Of a stretch of 64,000 bases of DNA, positions 1 to 8,379 are shown piece by piece. The DNA is from Candidatus Obscuribacterales bacterium. GTDB lineage: Bacteria > Cyanobacteriota > Vampirovibrionia > Obscuribacterales > Obscuribacteraceae. The notes beneath the pieces were generated by a model. That model made no database searches. It was given only the letters and a program-made list of their open reading frames with translations, and was not told where the DNA came from. The stretch spans positions 1 to 64,000 of the forward strand of contig JAIEQI010000032.1 in the NCBI GenBank assembly GCA_019747875.1, in the 5' to 3' direction. The translations under genes and the position numbers were made by a program. Every line of letters starts with the position of its first letter. The stretch's first letter is position 1.

Positions 1-397
1 GACTCAGGCTGGAGGGAAGATGAGCCTGAGTCACTCAGGCTGGGGGGAAGATGAGCCTGAGTGACTCAGGCTGGAGGAAAGAATGAGCCTGAGTGACGCA
101 GGCTGGAGGAAAAGAATGAGCCTGAGTGACTCAGGCTGGAGGAAAGAATGAGCCTGAGTGACTCAGGCTAGAGGGAAGGAATGAGCCTGAGTGACTCAGG
201 CTAGAGGGAAGGAATGAGCCTGAGTGACTCAGGCTGGAGGGAAAGAATGAGCCTGAGTGACTCAGGCTGGAGGAAAGAATGAGCCTGAGTGACTCAGGCT
301 GGAGGGAAAGAGTGAGCCTGAGTGACTCAGGCTGGAGAGAAAGAATAAGCCTGAGTGACTCAGGCTGGAAGAAAGAATGAACCTGAGTGACTCAGGT
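1..397. repeat. Tandem array of 31-33 bp hairpin units
   Basis: Twelve consecutive units (about 31, 31, 32, 33, 32, 33, 33, 33, 32, 33, 33 and 32 bp) and a partial thirteenth are visible, and the array continues off the left edge. Each unit starts GACTCAGGCT and ends AGCCTGAGT, so its ends are inverted repeats around a purine-rich loop (GGAGGAAAGAATG). The junction of two units (AGCCTGAG-TGA-CTCAGGCT) is also palindromic, so the array can fold in two alternative registers. Arms are nearly invariant; variation is in the loop (GGAGGA, AGAGGGA, GGGGGGA). The last unit decays at about 389-397. There are no unique spacers, so it is not a CRISPR array. Confidence 0.95.
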
Positions 398-834
398 TTA
401 GTTCTTCTATTAGGTGATCCATTTCGCCGCCTCCTGCTCTTGCGGTTTCGCCACGCACGACTAGTTGCTTCGTGGTGCTGAGCGCGCGTCTGGCTTTCTC
501 CATCCTTGGTGGGCAAATGCACTTCAGGAGGATTGTCTCCGGCATTGTCCTCCAAATAGCTTTTGCATTTTCGATTGTTGTTTTTTAGAGTGAGAAAGAG
601 GTCTTCAATCTCTCGATTTCCGTGAAACTGTGTACCTGAAGTTGGAGATGTCTGTTTCTTGCAATTTTTGTTAGCACATTCCAAAATGTTTCGAGACTTT
701 ATGACGTAAGCCTTTTTGCCTGCACATCGTTGGCAAACAAAACCATCAGCCCAGCGAGCTTTTGCTAGCTCATCCATGCATTCCTTCTTTGAATTGGCGT
801 CAAAGGATAAATTAGTGGTATCGATAAGATCCAT
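262..834 (-). pseudogene. IS1595-type transposase remnant (zinc-ribbon end only)
   Basis: The first 80-90 residues look like the N-terminal zinc ribbon of IS1595-family transposases: a WADGFVCQRC core, a second cysteine pair (ECANKNC) and the SPTSGTQFHGNREIEDLF stretch that normally leads into the DDE domain. After that the similarity stops. The frame runs through a short basic region and then into the hairpin array, where it encodes repeated SLSHSGS-like segments. The catalytic DDE/N domain is absent, so the element cannot be active by itself. Family IS1595 proteins are usually 200-300 residues with the catalytic part; here it has been deleted or replaced. I could not identify terminal inverted repeats with confidence. 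Confidence 0.7.
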
Positions 835-1156
835 CGTTCCACCTCTGAGTATTCGAGAAGCTAGGGCTCAGTTTGAGAGCCAATCACACCGTCGTCGTCA
901 CCTTTGAAAAAACAAAAGTCTATAGCAACTTAGAGGCGGTAGAAAATGTCTGTGCCTGGACATTAATTACCGCGAATCTCATTCACAAAAAGCCTCTGCG
1001 GACGACAAGCAGAGAGCTTTCACGATGGACACCTATACTTCATTTAAGACGAAAAATTATCTGAGCGCAACACTTATCTTGCTCAAATTCCGAATTTTAA
1101 TGCTCTTCCAAAACGGCGATTCAAGAGCTTCTGCGTTCTAGATATTTGCAGCTGAA
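835..1156. other. Intergenic stretch without a recognisable gene
   Basis: No convincing reading frame on either strand. The only structure I see is a short inverted repeat, GGCTC-AGTTTGA-GAGCC at 865-881, just upstream of the transposase remnant. It could be a leftover of the insertion-sequence end, but that is a guess. Confidence 0.5.
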
Positions 1157-2305
1157 TCAGGCAAGTCCCTCAAGTCGGTACAGTCTGATCGCGTTGCCAT
1201 GCAGAACTAATTCGCCGGTTTCTTCAGCTTCTCGTTGGGTTAACAAACCCGCATTAATCATATTGAAGAGACTGCCCGTTAATCCACGTTTCCAACAAAG
1301 GGCGCCATACCAGTGGCTCTCGGGGCAGCTATGTCCATCGGTTCCTGCCAAAATCTTAGATGAAGGCGCAATGGCAAGCGCATCGCTAATCATATTCGTT
1401 CCGCGTGCAGACGATAGCGATATGGAGAGCGATAAATCCATGAAAACGTTGCTATAAAGCGAGCACAGGAAACCGGCTTCGCGTACATACGGAAAACAAT
1501 GGAGTAGAACAAATTGCGTCTTTGAAAAACGCCGTGCCCGGAAGAGGGATTGCATCAATGCTGGGTTGCAGTCAATCAAATCTGCATCGTCATCACCGAT
1601 TCCGCAGTGAACTTGCACCGGTACGTTTAGTTCCGCGGCCAATTCGAACCCTTGCAAAAGCAGTTGATGATAAACAGGTCTCTTTTCGATGCGCAGTTTC
1701 TTTTTGTGCGAATCGTCGGCACTCTCTCGTTTCAATTTATCGAAATCACGTAAAGCTTCTTCCTTTGTTGGTTGCAACAACTGTAATCCGCCTCTATAGC
1801 CGCAGATAGTTTTTAGGCTGACCATTCGTTGTGTTCGTCTTTGTTTCAGTTTATTTTGAAAAAGTGTTTCGGCCTCTTCCATTGATGAAGCCGCCAGCAG
1901 GGACTCCTCTATTAGTCCTTCCATTCGCTTGCAATGGTAAATGGTCCGTCCTGAAATGGAGGCAAGTTCGTCTAAGTTGTAAGCCCGCTCGTTTTGAAAA
2001 CCATCGTCGATGATGAGCGCGCCAATCGATACGTCATCCCATAGCATTTGAGCAAACTGGCTCTCTTTCTGTTTTGCTCTGAACTCTAAGAATGAAGACT
2101 CGTCGCGAGTGTTAAAAATGCGCTCGAGATGGTCCAGCAAATCTGTGTAATGAATGGAGTGAGGCATATGTTCTTGAAGCATGGACATTGATCGACTCTC
2201 GGTAAAGCATTGTCGGAAACCGATCTCATCCATCTCGCAAAAATCGCGCAGCAGAGAATGAGCGTGGTTGTCGATTATGACTGCCTTGCTGATATCGAAA
2301 GCCAT
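1157..2305 (-). CDS. FluG-type amidohydrolase (amidohydrolase 2 family)
   Basis: A 382-residue metal-dependent hydrolase of the TIM-barrel amidohydrolase superfamily. The N-terminal metal motif is HAH at residues 14-16 (DNHAH). Further candidate ligands are K165 (SLKTICGYRGGL), H233 (QVHCG), H269 (LLHCF) and D323 (AGTDGH), in the usual order. No signal peptide, so cytoplasmic. It starts 15 bp after the stop of the upstream glutamine-synthetase homologue, so the two are almost certainly co-transcribed. In fungal FluG and plant NodGS the same two domains are fused in one chain, amidohydrolase first; here they are separate genes in the opposite order. Substrate unknown; a gamma-glutamyl or amide compound is plausible from the pairing. 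Confidence 0.85.
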   Translation of the reverse strand: MAFDISKAVIIDNHAHSLLRDFCEMDEIGFRQCFTESRSMSMLQEHMPHSIHYTDLLDHLERIFNTRDESSFLEFRAKQKESQFAQMLWDDVSIGALIIDDGFQNERAYNLDELASISGRTIYHCKRMEGLIEESLLAASSMEEAETLFQNKLKQRRTQRMVSLKTICGYRGGLQLLQPTKEEALRDFDKLKRESADDSHKKKLRIEKRPVYHQLLLQGFELAAELNVPVQVHCGIGDDDADLIDCNPALMQSLFRARRFSKTQFVLLHCFPYVREAGFLCSLYSNVFMDLSLSISLSSARGTNMISDALAIAPSSKILAGTDGHSCPESHWYGALCWKRGLTGSLFNMINAGLLTQREAEETGELVLHGNAIRLYRLEGLA

Positions 2306-2320
2306 ATCTCTTCTTTCTTG

Positions 2321-3661
2321 CTAAAACTTCGTCAAATGCGCTTTTATTTCATCTTCCGGTGTCAGCTTCGCAAAGTAGGCATCTTCTGAACTTTTTACCT
2401 TCAGATATACTCTCGCGAATTCGTCACCCAAAGCTTCCATAATGGTAGCATCCATCAGCAATTTCTTTGTCGCATCCTTCAATGAAATCGGTAAGCGTTC
2501 GACTTTTTTCTCAGCTGCTTCGGTACTACTAATGGTGCTTGGATCCGCTTGCACCGGTTCCGGCGGATTCATCTTCTTCTTGACGCCGTCCATGCCAGCG
2601 GCTATCAAGACGGCAAGGGCAAGATAGGGATTAGCGCTGGAATCGATGCACTTTACTTCAATATTGGCAGACTCAAGTTCGTGATCCCAGTAAAGCGAAG
2701 GGACACGAACTGCCGCTTCTCTGTTTTCGTATCCCCAACAGGTGAATGCAGAACTCCATGATTTCGGTTTTAAGCGTCTGTAAGAGTTAACGCTAGGACA
2801 GGTGACGGCGACAATTGCCGGTAAGTGCCGGAGAACGCCGGCTACAAAAAATTTCCCCAGGTCTGACAAGCCGTTGTCTGACCAGAAAAGGTTTGTATTT
2901 GTATCAGTATCCCATGCAGACAAGTGTAAGTGACATCCGTTTCCGGGCATTTCAACTCCTGGTTTGGGGGCCAAGCTGGCAATCAGATTATGCTGATTGG
3001 CCACGCCACGTAGGGTCTCTCGATACAGGATATGATTGTCTGCCGCCTGCAAAGCCGGCGCATGGCGAATGCTTAACTCGTGCTGCCCGTGTCCCAGTTC
3101 GGCATAATATTGCTCGACTGAGATATCCTGACCTTGTAGTGCTTGCACAAAGTCATCGATAAAGTTCGCGGCTTTGTTCATGCCGTCCGTCGAAAAGCAA
3201 TTAGACTCGTCAATGGGAATTAGCCGATCTCCTTCCTTTCGTGCCAAAAAGAATTCGGGCTCAAAGGCTGCTTCGAACCTGATTCCGACTTCCTTGTAAA
3301 TGTCTAGTTGCCGCTTCAAAATTGATCGAGGACATAGAGCCCAGGGCGAGTGATCAAGGTCGACCATGTCGCACAGCACCACCGCTGTTGCTGGAGCGTA
3401 GGGCACGACTTTAAAAGTGCTCAAGTCCGGTACGAGACGAATTTCCCCTGTGGCACCGTATCCGGTATCGGCTTGTAACTCGTCCATCATATTCATAGCC
3501 ATGGTGCCTTTCACCAGTCCGATGCCAGCCGCGAATCTCATCTTCCACGTAGAAGCAGAAGCTGCCTTTGCTCTTATGATGTTTGCACTATCTGTGAAAA
3601 GAAAGCGAGCCAGTCTTATATGACCTGAATCAGCAAGTCCGTAAATCGATTCTGGATCCAT
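2321..3661 (-). CDS. Glutamine-synthetase-family ligase, FluG/NodGS type
   Basis: A 446-residue member of the GS fold, close to the usual length. Visible catalytic elements are FEAAFEPEFFL (E134, E136 metal ligands), ELGHGQHELS (188-197), GNGCHLHLS (240-248), NSYRRLKP (292-299), NREAAVRVPS (313-322) and EVKCIDSSANPYLALA (335-350). The late motif has K where classical GlnA has R (EVR), and the NSYRRLKP-SWSSAFTCWG segment is of FluG/NodGS type. It is therefore probably a gamma-glutamyl ligase for some amine rather than housekeeping glutamine synthetase. The GlnA adenylylation loop is not obvious. RBS AAAGGCGGC lies just before the ATG. First gene of a two-gene unit with the amidohydrolase. Confidence 0.87.
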   Translation of the reverse strand: MDPESIYGLADSGHIRLARFLFTDSANIIRAKAASASTWKMRFAAGIGLVKGTMAMNMMDELQADTGYGATGEIRLVPDLSTFKVVPYAPATAVVLCDMVDLDHSPWALCPRSILKRQLDIYKEVGIRFEAAFEPEFFLARKEGDRLIPIDESNCFSTDGMNKAANFIDDFVQALQGQDISVEQYYAELGHGQHELSIRHAPALQAADNHILYRETLRGVANQHNLIASLAPKPGVEMPGNGCHLHLSAWDTDTNTNLFWSDNGLSDLGKFFVAGVLRHLPAIVAVTCPSVNSYRRLKPKSWSSAFTCWGYENREAAVRVPSLYWDHELESANIEVKCIDSSANPYLALAVLIAAGMDGVKKKMNPPEPVQADPSTISSTEAAEKKVERLPISLKDATKKLLMDATIMEALGDEFARVYLKVKSSEDAYFAKLTPEDEIKAHLTKF

Positions 3662-3806
3662 CCTAGCCGCCTTTCACGTGTCGACTGAAATCTTACACGC
3701 ATAATCACACCCGCTGTTCTCTTCCTTCAAACATTTTTGTTGCTGGTGGATTGTAACTTTAGACTTTGCAGAATCGTTTTCAGCTCTATGTTTTTATCTT
3801 TTGAGT

Positions 3807-4142
3807 CTAATCGAGTCTTTGCAGTTTAGTCGTAAAGTAAATGGCGGTGCCGAACATTAGCATCGAAATTGCCATTGAAGCTTTGGCAAATGACCAGATT
3901 AATGTGCTGAGCCATTCAGACAAAAAGGGCTGAACCACCATGATTATTAAGGGAACGCCCACGAAACTGAATAAAACTCCATAGATAGTGATCACCCAGG
4001 CCCATTTCCTCAATAGCGCCAGGTCTTGTGTCTGATCAAGCTCCTCCAGTTTGCCTAAGTCTCCGCGAGCCTTTTCTGCTTCTTTTCGTCGAAGCTTTGC
4101 GGCAATTGCTTTTAGATAATGCTGATTGCTTGGTTTGCTCAC
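3807..4142 (-). CDS. Small two-helix membrane protein
   Basis: A 111-residue protein with a charged N-terminal 45 residues (KLRRKEAEKARGDLGKLEEL, probably helical) followed by two hydrophobic segments at about 46-70 and 75-103. This suggests a membrane hairpin with a cytoplasmic coiled head. It starts with GTG, preceded by GGAGG at good spacing. It sits 145 bp upstream of the glutamine-synthetase homologue on the same strand; whether they share a transcript is unclear. I do not recognise a family. Confidence 0.7.
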   Translation of the reverse strand: MSKPSNQHYLKAIAAKLRRKEAEKARGDLGKLEELDQTQDLALLRKWAWVITIYGVLFSFVGVPLIIMVVQPFLSEWLSTLIWSFAKASMAISMLMFGTAIYFTTKLQRLD

Positions 4143-4276
4143 TGTCGGCCTCCAATCATTAAATACCCACGAAATGGATGAATGGCGGCAAGTAAAGTTC
4201 AGAAAGTGTTTAATGAAAGGAGCACAGCGGGTAGTAAATATACGGCCGATAATTTGTGATCAGGTGGTATACCAGA

Positions 4277-5497
4277 ATGGAACGTGATCGAACTAATTCG
4301 TTGCTTCTTTCTAGGCAATTGTTGATCCTTGCGCTGGCATTGCCTTCGTTGATGAACTTGCCAGCATTTTGCGAGGTAGAGGCAACGATGCAAGGAAAAG
4401 TCAGCAAGCAAGAGCAAACTGCTGAAACCAAAGAGTCATCAACAAAGTCCGATAAGTCAGAAGTTGAGAACGTGAAAGGTCTCAACAGCGAAACCCTCAA
4501 TAAGCTTTTGGAAAAAGAGAATAAAGCTGGCGAGCTGCTTAAAGCAAGTGCGACAGTTCTGGGTACGGAAGTCACAATTCAGACTTGGACCAATCCGAAG
4601 TCGACAGACAAGGAGAAGGACTCTAAGATCGATGCTGTACTTCTTTCCAAGAAACTGCTTGATCAGTACCCTACAATTACTGGATTCAAATATAGATATT
4701 TTGATACAACCGATCAAAATCGATACATGGAAGTAACAGTAGTTCCGGGAGTTGTACAGTCTTTTGCAGCTGGTACTCTCTCTGACAAGGATTTGTTGAC
4801 GACACTGCCTAGTGTTTGGCGTACAAGGCAAGTCGAGAACATACCAATTAACCCAGATTCAATTACCGCCGTCTTGGCTGGTCCCGAGCAAGAGCGTCGC
4901 CAGCGAGCCTTGCAATCAATTCTTGTGCTGGAAAAAGCTGGCGTTGGAGCCAAGCCTTTCCGTTCTCTTTTGGCGACCGTAGAGGAAGCCGTAAAGGCAG
5001 GTCGCAATCAAGAAATGCAAACCAATCTTGAAAGACTCATAAGCGCTCTGTCAGATCAAGAGCGCAGGCTAAGTACTGCGAAGACAGTTAAGGCTGGAGC
5101 ACCTGTTGGTGGCGCGGCGCGCACCGGGAGTACCAATACGGCGGTGGGGTCTTCTTCTTCTTCTTCTAAATCCGGCGATATGAAGAATATGATTAAAGAA
5201 GGAGTTGCTGTACATAAGAAGCAAATGGGCGACTTTTACCCTCATTATGGACCGCTCTATGTGGATCGCGTAAACATTGCAAACAAGTTGCTGGCTCTCA
5301 AGCAAGCCGGTACCAATACTGATAGTTTTAAGGAACAGTTCAGACAGATGGAAGATTGCATACTCTACAACAGACCTGGCTTGGACCAAAGTGTGCGATA
5401 CTTTAATTCCGCTTTGAAATTGCCTGAACCTGCGCATGACGCAGATTACAAGCTTCAACAGATGGTAGCTGATCAAAGTAAGGGGACGGATCGATGA
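4277..5497 (+). CDS. Exported protein of unknown function
   Basis: About 406 residues. The ATG at 4277, with AGGTGG about 9 bp upstream, is preferred over an in-frame GTG 21 bp earlier. The N-terminus is a signal peptide (LLILALALPSLMNLPAFC-EVEA); a cysteine near the cleavage site might make it a lipoprotein, though no clean lipobox is seen. The mature protein is polar, with Lys/Glu-rich segments and a Ser-rich linker (SSSSSKSGD) at about residue 300. No catalytic motif recognised. The stop overlaps the next start (ATGA), so it is translationally coupled to the Gly/Pro-rich protein at 5494, and the two may act together in the envelope. Confidence 0.75.
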   Translation: MERDRTNSLLLSRQLLILALALPSLMNLPAFCEVEATMQGKVSKQEQTAETKESSTKSDKSEVENVKGLNSETLNKLLEKENKAGELLKASATVLGTEVTIQTWTNPKSTDKEKDSKIDAVLLSKKLLDQYPTITGFKYRYFDTTDQNRYMEVTVVPGVVQSFAAGTLSDKDLLTTLPSVWRTRQVENIPINPDSITAVLAGPEQERRQRALQSILVLEKAGVGAKPFRSLLATVEEAVKAGRNQEMQTNLERLISALSDQERRLSTAKTVKAGAPVGGAARTGSTNTAVGSSSSSSKSGDMKNMIKEGVAVHKKQMGDFYPHYGPLYVDRVNIANKLLALKQAGTNTDSFKEQFRQMEDCILYNRPGLDQSVRYFNSALKLPEPAHDADYKLQQMVADQSKGTDR

Positions 5498-6189
5498 CGC
5501 TAATCAAAAGAACGAATATGTTTGCATTATGTGCCGGTTTGATTTTGGCTTCTGGCGCCGCTTTCGCGCAAGAAGACGGTGCTGCTCCGGGACCAGCTCA
5601 AGCTGCAAGGCAAAGACTCTTTGAGCGCATCCAGCAAGCTAAATCGCAGGGCATCGGTATCGGTGGCTATTTGCAAGCATTCCGCGCTTTGGAAGATCAG
5701 GCAAAAAATGGCGATGCAGAGGAGAAGATCAACCCTAGAATCGAACAAATACACAAAAGCATCGCTGACCAGATGGAGCGGGCCAAGATTCTAAAGACTC
5801 AAAAGCCGATTCCACCGCAAGGGTCGCAGATTAAGGGGTCAGATCCGGCGCCAGTCGCTAGTGGCGGCCCACCAGCAGGGGGACCGGGCGGAGCTCCTGG
5901 CGGGCTCGCGGAAAAAATCAAGAGCAAGTTTGGTGACAAGCTCGATGGTCTGCCGGAAGGTCTGAAAGATCGCTTGAACGACCCTGAAACTCGCCAGAAG
6001 TTAATGGAAAAGTTCGGTAATCGCTTGCCGGGCGGACTTGGCGGTGGTGAAGCCGCACCGCCTGCCGGTGGTCCCGGTGGTGGTGGTCAGGGTGCCCCTG
6101 GAGGGGGTGGACCTGGTGGCTCACCGGGTGGAGCTGGTGGCGGTCAAGGAGCCCCTGCTGGCGGTCAAGGTCAAACGGCTTCCGACTAG
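5494..6189 (+). CDS. Exported Gly/Pro-rich protein
   Basis: A 231-residue protein with a clear signal peptide (MFALCAGLILASGAAFAQED). A helical middle (about 30-105) repeats RLFERIQQAK-like charged patterns. From about residue 115 on it is dominated by Gly, Pro and Ala, with two low-complexity GGPGG blocks flanking a short helical insert (FGDKLDGLPEGLKDRLNDPE). This looks like a structural or matrix protein of the envelope, but the function is unknown. It overlaps the upstream exported protein by 4 bp. No terminator hairpin is obvious after the stop. Confidence 0.75.
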   Translation: MTLIKRTNMFALCAGLILASGAAFAQEDGAAPGPAQAARQRLFERIQQAKSQGIGIGGYLQAFRALEDQAKNGDAEEKINPRIEQIHKSIADQMERAKILKTQKPIPPQGSQIKGSDPAPVASGGPPAGGPGGAPGGLAEKIKSKFGDKLDGLPEGLKDRLNDPETRQKLMEKFGNRLPGGLGGGEAAPPAGGPGGGGQGAPGGGGPGGSPGGAGGGQGAPAGGQGQTASD

Positions 6190-6323
6190 TCGCACTTGTC
6201 TTTGAAACAATGAAGATAAAAAGGTTGCGAGCGGGTCCACTTGGATCCGCTCGACAACTTGTTTCGCGGTTAGACTTGAAACTAGCCGGGCAGAATTTTA
6301 ATAGAGCCCATACTGGTGGAGAC

Positions 6324-6854
6324 ATGAAGCCGTCACGCATCATGCGACTTTATCTGACAACAACCTGCCTTGTCGGCATTCTGTTGACGGCAGCCACTAG
6401 TGTCTTGCTCAAAACTTCTATTATTGAAATGAACGCTGCACTGATCTTGCCATTGTGCTGGAATGTGCTTTTTATGTTGATACTACCTTTGGTGCTTGAT
6501 TGGAGCGAGCAAAAGTACCTGAAGGCGCGCTTTCTTCAACTGGAAGAGTTGGCTCAGGACAATCCTGAGTTGAAGAACTATCTGGAGCAGCAGTGCGAAA
6601 AGCTGGCGCTGGCAAAGATCAAGGTGGCTGTTATCGATTCGCCAGTGGAAGAAACTTTCAGCTATGGTTTGTTGCGTTACAATCCGCGGCTGATAGTGTC
6701 GAGCAGCATGCTAAGCGACACAGAAAAAGCCAAAGCTATTCCTAGCATAGAGTCGGAACTAAATAGATTTGCCAAACAGGAAGTCAGCCTATATTTCATT
6801 GGTTTTACGGTCTTGCAGATAGTCGTTCAACAGCTGATTTTTAGATTCGTCTAA
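6324..6854 (+). CDS. Membrane protein resembling an M48 peptidase without its zinc motif
   Basis: About 176 residues from the ATG at 6324, which has GGTGGA 4 bp upstream; the frame is open further upstream but without a signal. Two N-terminal membrane helices are followed by AVIDSPVEETFSYGLLRYNP and RLIVSSSMLSDTEKAKAI. That order closely matches HtpX/M48 peptidases, where a surface-exposed Gly-Leu segment and 'vsS.lL' precede the HExxH zinc helix. Here the zinc helix reads ESELNRFAKQE, so both histidines are missing. A final hydrophobic segment ends the protein early. If related to M48 it is catalytically dead, or a decayed paralogue. The M48 link is inference by eye. Confidence 0.6.
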   Translation: MKPSRIMRLYLTTTCLVGILLTAATSVLLKTSIIEMNAALILPLCWNVLFMLILPLVLDWSEQKYLKARFLQLEELAQDNPELKNYLEQQCEKLALAKIKVAVIDSPVEETFSYGLLRYNPRLIVSSSMLSDTEKAKAIPSIESELNRFAKQEVSLYFIGFTVLQIVVQQLIFRFV

Positions 6855-7045
6855 GCTGGACTCACAACAAACTGGTCAATCCGCGTAAAGTCTAAGCTGC
6901 TTGCACTTGCAGAGCTATTAGGCGCTTTATATACTTAGGCGATATTCTGCGGCTATCCTACTTGGGCAAGCTGCGGATTGGCGAGCGGCGGAATTTGCGG
7001 GATGCGCCCAGCTAAATTCCGGAGCGTGTATGAGAGGGAGTTGAG

Positions 7046-8134
7046 ATGAAAATCGTCATTTTTGGCGGCGGCAGGCAAGGATGGGTTATTGCAAAAAATC
7101 TGGTCGAGCGCAGTGAGCAGCCGCTTGTCACAATTGTGGATGTTCATACTTCAAACTTGCCTCCTCTAAAGAATGTCGAGACAACGACCGGTGATGTTCT
7201 CAATGCGGAGCAGGTTGCCAGTCTTGTAAAAGGCGCAGACGCTGCGGTACTTGCCGTGCCGAGCAGTATTGCTCACGAAGCGCTGACCAATTTGTTGAAA
7301 ACAGGAATACCCATCGCTGATGTTTGCTTCACGCCTGATCCACCGCTAGATCTTGATGCACTTGCAAAACAAAGCGGAAGCACATGCGTTGTTGATTGCG
7401 GCGTCGCACCGGGTCTAAGCCATATGCTCATCGGTGCTGCTTACGAGAAATTTGGCGGATTGGACTATGCGCGCATTTATGTAGGTGGCGTTCCGCAAGA
7501 GCCAATTGACGCTTTTCGTCACGCTGTTTATTTCAATCCACATGATTTGCTTTCGGAATATGTACGTCCTGCTCGATCGCGCCAGGATGGTACCGATGTG
7601 CAACCGCACCCACTTGATGCCGTCGTCGAGGAGTTCAAAGATAATGAGCTTGGCTCCATGGAAGCGTTTCTGAGCGACGGCTTGCGGAGCTTGCTAACAA
7701 GCTACAAGAATATTGCGAGCATGGAAGAAAGAACTTTGCGTTGGCCTGGCCATATCGATGCAATGAAGGTTCTAAGAGATCTCGGACTTCTTGATGACAC
7801 CAATACATTTGATTCGGTTGCTAGAACTCTTGGCCGAAAATATCCAGCTGATAAGTTCAAAGATTTGCTGTTGATGTTCGTCGAAGGAAGAAAAGGGTCC
7901 CAGTCCATTAGCTGGCGATTGCTAGACAGGGCTACCGATGGACTATCGGCGATGAGCAGAACTACAGGTTATACAACTGCCGCAACAGCGATGGTGCTTG
8001 CACGCAAACAATTCGTGGAGCCAGGCGTTCATGCTCCTGAAAGGCTTGGGCACGACGCCAGGCTGACACAAATAATCCTCGATGACTTGCGGGAAAGGGG
8101 TGTTGTTGTTCAAGAGCTGGTAGCTGCGAAATAA
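7046..8134 (+). CDS. Saccharopine-dehydrogenase-like oxidoreductase
   Basis: A 362-residue cytoplasmic enzyme. The N-terminal Rossmann motif IVIFGGGRQGWVIAKNL (3-19) marks NAD(P) binding. The middle PSSIAHEAL...GIPIADVCF and DCGVAPGLSHML (about 127-138) are typical of saccharopine dehydrogenase and lysine 6-dehydrogenase relatives. The C-terminal domain carries EERTLRWPGH and a GYTTAATAMVLARK helix. A likely role is amino-acid (lysine or other) dehydrogenation or reductive amination; the exact substrate cannot be read from sequence. RBS GGGAG lies upstream of the ATG. It stands alone, followed by 245 bp of non-coding DNA. Confidence 0.85.
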   Translation: MKIVIFGGGRQGWVIAKNLVERSEQPLVTIVDVHTSNLPPLKNVETTTGDVLNAEQVASLVKGADAAVLAVPSSIAHEALTNLLKTGIPIADVCFTPDPPLDLDALAKQSGSTCVVDCGVAPGLSHMLIGAAYEKFGGLDYARIYVGGVPQEPIDAFRHAVYFNPHDLLSEYVRPARSRQDGTDVQPHPLDAVVEEFKDNELGSMEAFLSDGLRSLLTSYKNIASMEERTLRWPGHIDAMKVLRDLGLLDDTNTFDSVARTLGRKYPADKFKDLLLMFVEGRKGSQSISWRLLDRATDGLSAMSRTTGYTTAATAMVLARKQFVEPGVHAPERLGHDARLTQIILDDLRERGVVVQELVAAK

Positions 8135-8379
8135 GCTCAGAGAGACTTTATAGAAAATCGTCGTCATTGACATTCCTTTCAAATCTATGTGTATAGATTT
8201 AAGCTTCGCTCCGCTGGGCTATCGCCCGGAATGTATGCTATTACTGCATCTTGGGCTCCGAGGCGAAAGCCCTAAGTCACTATTGGTTACAACTCAGTTA
8301 CACCACTTCAACGACTCACGGTTATACTAAGATCAGTTGAATCTTATACTTATCTCCGCGTGACCGAAGGGCCCCGTTA

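Noticed and set aside
1..397. CRISPR array
   Set aside because: Units are contiguous with no unique spacers, and the arms rather than the loops are conserved.
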